Shown here: in pieces, positions 59,161 through 64,000 of the stretch
Numbering within the stretch: position 1 is the stretch's first letter
Layout of the letters: every line of letters starts with the position of its first letter
From: Tubulanus polymorphus
Taxonomy: Eukaryota; Nemertea; Palaeonemertea; Tubulaniformes; Tubulanidae
Direction: 5' to 3'
Assembly (NCBI RefSeq): GCF_964204645.1
Contig: NC_134031.1
Coordinates: forward strand, 5,501,001 to 5,565,000
Length of the DNA: 64,000 bases
Program-made: the position numbers and the translations under genes
Notes under the pieces: model-generated
Told to the model about the DNA's origin: nothing
Seen by the model: only the letters and a program-made list of their open reading frames with translations
Databases searched by the model: none

Positions 59161-61401
59161 ATGGCTAAAATCATCACAGTTTTCGGAGTGACTGGGAACC
59201 AAGGCGGTTCAGTTGCCAGGGCCATGATTACAGACAGCAAATTCAAAGTCCGTACCGCAGTCCGAGATATATCGTTCCCAACGGCTACCGAATTCAAACA
59301 ACTTGGAGCGGAGGTAGGCTAGTGGATCTGGGATTAACCCTTTCCTGGCAAACGAACAGTTAAGAACTATCTCCTCCAATTGTTCGTTTTGCCTTAATCG
59401 TTTTTTTAAATATCAGATATACATTTTCAAGATATTTCTGATTTATTTATAAAGGTGGTTGTAGCTGATTACAATGACATCGACAGCTTACGGAAAGCCT
59501 TGAGCGGAGCTGACGGATGCTTCATCGTGACGAACACAGATTTCACGGATCCCGAGTGTTTACACCAGGAGATACGCGAAGGCAAGAACGTAGCGGACGC
59601 GTGTCGCGCCGAAGGGGTTAAACACATCGCGTTCAGTACCCAGTTATCGGCTCGGGAAAGCGTCGGGACCGAGGCTCGACACATGGACGCTAAAGCGGCC
59701 ATTCACAAATACATGCAGAATCTAGCGCTACCGGTGACCGGAATTGTGGTGCCGTTTTATTACGAAAATCTGCTCGGGTTTTTTAAACCGGAAAGTGTCG
59801 GCGGTAACGAATGGAGATTGAGTAAGTAGTATTCTCACAAAAAAATCGAAATACCGCTACAATATTACTACAATCAAAACTGTCTCAAATGGCTTCATCG
59901 AACACTAATTAAGTATCCACAAAATGGACCAATCACAGGGGCTGATTTAGGGGGTCTAGACCCCTGCTCCGTGTTCCAAAATGTTTTTATAGTGGTATAA
60001 ATCATATTACGATGAAAATAATCACATATTCAACTCTTTATCGATCGCTGTCTGCCAGAAATAACTGTAAAGTAATGCACATATTATTGCAATTTTCTTT
60101 GAAATATGGAAAAAAAAATTGTATCTGGGAAAACGCTGCGCTTGACCCCCTCTGCTCAAATTTCTGGATCCGGCCCTGAATCATTACATGGACATCATTT
60201 AACGAAGGCACGACCATAGTGAGACTGAATTCCAAAAAATCTGGTCATTTGTCACCCAATTTAGTTGGACTAGGCGCCCATGTTTACGACAGCAATAAGT
60301 AGTTAAATGAAATAATTAAAAATCATTCATATTATTTTCTTTTTTATTACAGGGATACCGGCAATCGGACAATCAATATTTGATATAATCAGCGTGAATG
60401 ATGTTGGCGCCATAGTTCACTCCGTGTTCCTCGACCCGCAACAATTCATAAATAAAACCATCCATCCGAGCGGAGACAAGAAAAAAGTGCGAGAAATCGC
60501 TGATATTCTGTCGAAACATCTTCGCCCTAAGCTTATAACGGATGGGCAGGTACGGAAAATGAACCCGTGAATTAGTGAAATGTTTGAGACGTTAATATCA
60601 TTCATTCAGCGGCAGACGACCTCAGGATCTAGACAGGGCCGGCGGAAGCAAGTTGTCATCGGCCCGTCTCATCCGAGCGCCAAGTGCGCTAGCATTCTTT
60701 TTCGGGTGGGGTCTTCCCCCGAGAAAATGGTCATAGAGTGGCTCCTTTTGAATGGATGGATTTCGAAAGCTCTGGGTTTTTCAGGACCATACATATAAAG
60801 TTATGTTCCCGGGTTATGTTGCACAGATTTTTTAATTTCTACGTATCCAATATCAGGTGTTTCTAGATGGAAAATGATAAGATAGAAAAAATAGTCATTC
60901 ACGCACAAATCCAATGAACTCAAAAACATGTATATTCATCTGAGATCGCCAAATGTTTTACAACCACGGATATCCTGATTCAACCATCCGAAAAAGAAAT
61001 CACCATCGACAAACTTATTGGCCCGGCCAAAGTCGTCCCCGGCCACCCCTGCTAAATCGAAGATTTAAGATTGGACACTTTCGTCAAAAATGTTTCTTTT
61101 CTTATCGTATGGGATAGTTTCTTTTCTTACACATCACGGGCAAGATTACAAACATTGTTGTTTCAGTATCATGCCGCCACGCTTTGATGTTTACCATCTT
61201 TTTTTTCAGATGACGTACGCGGAATTCAAAAGCCTGCGACATTTTTCGGGAGCTGCCGATATCGCCAACCAGTTCGATTTCATTTCGAAAAAATTCCAAT
61301 GCGGCGACATGGAATTCACGACCAAGTTGAACCCGGGTGTAAAGAACTTCGAACAATGGGTGATAGCAAATAAAGACGCTCTTCACAGAATCTGCCAATA
61401 A
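59161..61401 (+). CDS. NMRAL1: NmrA-like family protein (NMRAL1/HSCARG-like)
   Basis: Four coding exons, 59,161-59,313; 59,455-59,821; 60,353-60,549; 61,210-61,401, join in frame to 302 residues, close to the usual size of about 300. The family is an atypical short-chain dehydrogenase with a Rossmann fold. In mammals the protein binds NADP(H) and acts as a cytosolic redox sensor rather than an enzyme. The N-terminal ITVFGVTGNQGGSVARAM holds the GxxGxxG dinucleotide loop (G9, G12, G15). NTDFTDPE and the HIAFSTQLSARE stretch follow the fold's strand order. The expected active-site Tyr-x3-Lys is replaced by HMDAKAAIHKY-type sequence, consistent with non-catalytic members. SVNDVGAIVHSVFLDP is also typical of the family. 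An AATAAA at 62,129-62,134 may end the transcript. Confidence 0.9.
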
Positions 61402-62583
61402 AACAACCGAAGTCTGCATAGTATTTCGCTAAACTGTTGCTCGATGCTTTTGCTAGTAGCTTTAAGTGTGATTGCGCAAGTGCGTGTCTTTTTATCAATC
61501 GGAATTTGTAGACATTTAAATTGAATTTTGTTGCACCAAATTCGATGAGATAATTGCCAATTTGAAGCCGATGATCTCAGGCAAGTACTGTATGATATAA
61601 TAGACGCTGATATGTAACGACTGTAAGATATATCTCATGAGCGCCTTCGCTTTTTGAACGGTGCTTTAGTTTTTAAGTCGAATTCCGATTTCGGTATATA
61701 TCAGTTAGATTTTAGTAGTGGATCATTCGTAAGGTATACGAGGCTTGTTTTAGGCCAATGAGGCTTATTCTGATCCACTGAAGTCGAGTTTTTGGTATAA
61801 TTCTCTTTAGCACAGTATATTGTTGCGCGTTTGTGACGTATGTCGCGCTGAATACAAATCCAACGATATTCAAGGCTATCACCTATCTTACTTTCGCATT
61901 TGTTCAAATTAACGAGCTTAGTGTAGAATCGTGCAAAATTGATTTGTGGATTTGCGTAAAAAAATCTAATTTTTTTTGTGAAATCTATTTTGTCATCGTT
62001 TGGTAGATATTTGCAAAGTGCAATGATCCGAGTGTTTTGTACTTGTCTAATTTTCTATTTCAAACTATTGGTTCCCGTATTAATCAAATTTGTAATCAAT
62101 AGGAAATTGAGAAGCGATTGAACAACGCAATAAAGCACCGGAGTCGGTCGTTTTATAGGAAATGATGGATAGATCGAGGGCAGGTGTCACACATCCCCCG
62201 ATTCTGTTCCGGTATGGGCTCTTAACGATGATCGTCATATTCTATGTGTATTTATTAGATAAATTATTCATGAATTACTCACACGTCGTTATTTTTATTC
62301 GTCAGGATGGATGATGTGTTTCGGAGGCGCGTTTGCGTCATCCTAAGACCTCGTCTAGTTATTACTCAGGAGTCGGATTTTTAAAGCGGTTTTTCACTTG
62401 AGTCCACGGGTTAATTCAACATTAAACCTAGACCGTTTTTGATCTTAGAATACGGATTGACCTTATATTTATTTGATTGGCAGATTTGGGTTGATTCGTT
62501 TCGATTTGGTGTCCCTGTTAGCTTTCGTACAAACTCTCTATACGTACCGGGAACGAAACAGGGGTTAAACCTAGACCTTTTAT
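61402..62583. other. NmrA-like gene 3' UTR and flank
   Basis: No coding frame is supported. An AATAAA at 62,129-62,134 is the first good polyadenylation signal after the stop codon and would give a 3' UTR of about 0.75 kb. Confidence 0.45.
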
Positions 62584-62786
62584 GGCTGCAGTATGGCGGC
62601 TGATAAGGACCATAGCGGAATCCCTGGTGTGCAAATGAAGGCACCAGAACGCCAGAACGCCAAAACGAAAAAAAAATTTTTTTTAGAGAAGATTTGACGT
62701 TTTTTTCGCTTTGGCGTTCTGGCGCCCTCATTTGCATACCAGGGATTTTACGTTGTGGCCCTTATCAGCCACCATACTGCAGTCGT
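62584..62786. mobile_element. Inverted-repeat element (about 90-bp arms)
   Basis: The left arm GGCTGCAGTATGGCGGCTGA and the right arm TCAGCCACCATACTGCAGTC are complementary. Pairing continues through CCCTGGTGTGCAAATGA/TCATTTGCATACCAGGG and CAGAACGCCAAAACG/CGCTTTGGCGTTCTGG to an A/T-rich centre. The element is non-coding and well preserved. Confidence 0.8.
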
Positions 62787-63556
62787 GGGCTTTATTCAAA
62801 TGATGAAAAAATTGATTTCTGAGTCATTGATTTCTGGGATATACGTAATGTATATTCACACACCAGGGTAAATGTGGGCCTATCACTATTGTTCTCTTTA
62901 ATCTATCTTATTGGTGTGGCCGAAACCAAAAAGTAAGTTACACCAGTGTGCACCCTCAATGGGGTACCCACAGTACTACTGTGACAATCGAGGATTCCAC
63001 GTATGGCAGGCGAGGATCCGCCAGGTTCGCTAGTAGATCGTCGTTCGTCCGCTTTCGATTTCTTCTACATTTCCATTAAATCTAAGTGGCTTTTTCTCTT
63101 AAATGAATCAATCGTTTATGAAAACTATACCGATATCCGAGTAGAAGAATTGAAGTATTGTATATTTGGTGGGTGCAGTGATAATATATGGACCCGGGAG
63201 TCTAAAAACCCAGTTCTAAGTTCATCGAAAATGAATTCATTTTGACAACGGACGACCTCTGCTCGTCACGCCATCTGATGAGATAGCTGGTCTTGCGGGT
63301 TCCCCTTTGATGTAATAACATTTTCTATTTCAATTTATATGTTTTCATGATTTGTGTATCTTGTTATAATTTCTTTGTAAATAAAGATATAGTCTCTAAA
63401 TGCATTTGCCGCAACTGTCTACTAATGTTGTTTGCGGTTTGTAATCGATTTTATTCATCTCACGTACGTCACGGCGATGGAACACTCGCGGTCGGGATGA
63501 TGATGGATGGATAACTGTTATAGAATCCTGACTCCGACATAAATCCGTCTGTTCAG
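62787..63556. other. No supported gene
   Basis: An 80-codon frame (63,003-63,245) and an AATAAA at about 63,379 are present, but no domain is recognised. If the terminal exon at 63,557 is real, this would be its intron or 5' flank. Confidence 0.35.
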
Positions 63557-63779
63557 AACGGAAGGTACGCCTGATCGAACAGCCAATAAAGAAGACGTGG
63601 TCGAGATACTAGATACGAAAAGCTCGCAATCACAGCCAACTGTTGCATATACAAACAACATTTACGCTTTTCGATCTGCATCCAGCTATATCGGGTTCTT
63701 GGGCTTAATGCGATATTCTTTGACAACAAACTGTAGGCTGTCCCATCGTAAAGGGCCAGTCGATGTAGACTACGTATAA
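63557..63779 (+). CDS. Possible terminal exon of an unrecognised gene
   Basis: A splice-acceptor-like CTGTTCAG ends at 63,556. The frame then stays open for 74 codons (TEGTPDRTANKEDVVEILDT onward, with YTNNIYAFRSASSYIGFLGL) to a TAA at 63,777-63,779. An AATAAAC at 63,903-63,909 could be a polyadenylation signal. The composition is less biased than in random frames here, but I recognise no domain and see no partner exon, so this may be chance. Confidence 0.25.
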
Positions 63780-64000
63780 TTCAACCGACGGCACATTCGA
63801 ACATCTGGTGCTGTTTGTCGCGCTATTTCAAGTTAGGAAATGCAGGAGCGTTAACCATTGCAAATGAACTAATTCAAACCATTTTTAATATTGTATATAT
63901 TCGAATAAACTTTAATTAATTCATAGTAACATTCACGGATCGAAACATATTGCATTCCGACCGGAATTCGAACCAGTTAGAACCGCAAGACTGCGCCACA
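63780..64000. other. Window end, no gene seen
   Basis: AT-rich sequence after the possible terminal exon; only the AATAAAC at 63,903 is of note. Confidence 0.4.

Noticed and set aside
63003-63245. 80-codon plus-strand frame
   Set aside because: No recognised domain, no acceptor or promoter evidence.

Overview
The window is nuclear DNA of an invertebrate bilaterian animal. Long genes are split by spliceosomal introns with GT-AG ends, proteins are of metazoan type (CARD caspase, mitoguardin, GAPVD1, GUCD1, rhodopsin-class GPCR), introns are AT-rich, and coding exons are markedly richer in CG than their surroundings. A lophotrochozoan (mollusc, annelid or brachiopod) is my best guess, but that is an inference and the species is not identifiable from the sequence.

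Layout. Positions 1-21,900 hold no coding gene I can support. This part is packed with short non-autonomous transposons, fold-back elements, tRNA-derived SINE-like pieces, minisatellites and tandem duplications. From 21,986 the window becomes gene-rich: GUCD1 (minus, 21,986-22,753), a CARD-bearing initiator-type caspase (plus, 8 coding exons, 23,985-28,680) head-to-head with GUCD1, mitoguardin/FAM73 (minus, 11 coding exons, 30,976-36,534), GAPVD1 with RasGAP and VPS9 domains (plus, 20 coding exons, 38,254-55,055), an intronless rhodopsin-class GPCR nested inside GAPVD1 intron 10 (47,959-49,038), tRNA-Arg(TCG) (58,264-58,336), and an NmrA-like (NMRAL1/HSCARG) protein (plus, 4 coding exons, 59,161-61,401). 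A possible terminal exon of an unrecognised gene lies at 63,557-63,779. All multi-exon gene models were assembled by hand; their splice phases join without a frame break.

Repeats. The dominant element is a 0.25-0.3 kb MITE whose ends read CCCTTTCAGTGC / GCACTGAAAGGG and which sits in TTAA sites, as piggyBac-superfamily elements do. I count about 13 copies, most carrying palindromes of the type ACACCGCA-N-TGCGGTGT. Two copies are visibly nested in other elements, one pair abuts in inverted orientation, and several lie in introns of the caspase and GAPVD1. At least eight other dispersed families recur, including hairpin elements beginning GGGGCCAGTTGC, pogo/Tc1-like elements, hAT-like elements and SINEs.

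The genes do not form a pathway cluster. They have separate housekeeping or signalling roles: apoptosis, mitochondrial fusion, endosomal Rab5/Ras regulation and NADPH sensing. The most noteworthy structures are the TTAA MITE family with its palindromes, the 0.5 kb minisatellite between two inverted SINE copies, a fold-back element with a tRNA-like core, a near-perfect inverted repeat bounded by a 17-bp direct repeat, and the nested GPCR that lacks usual class-A landmarks.
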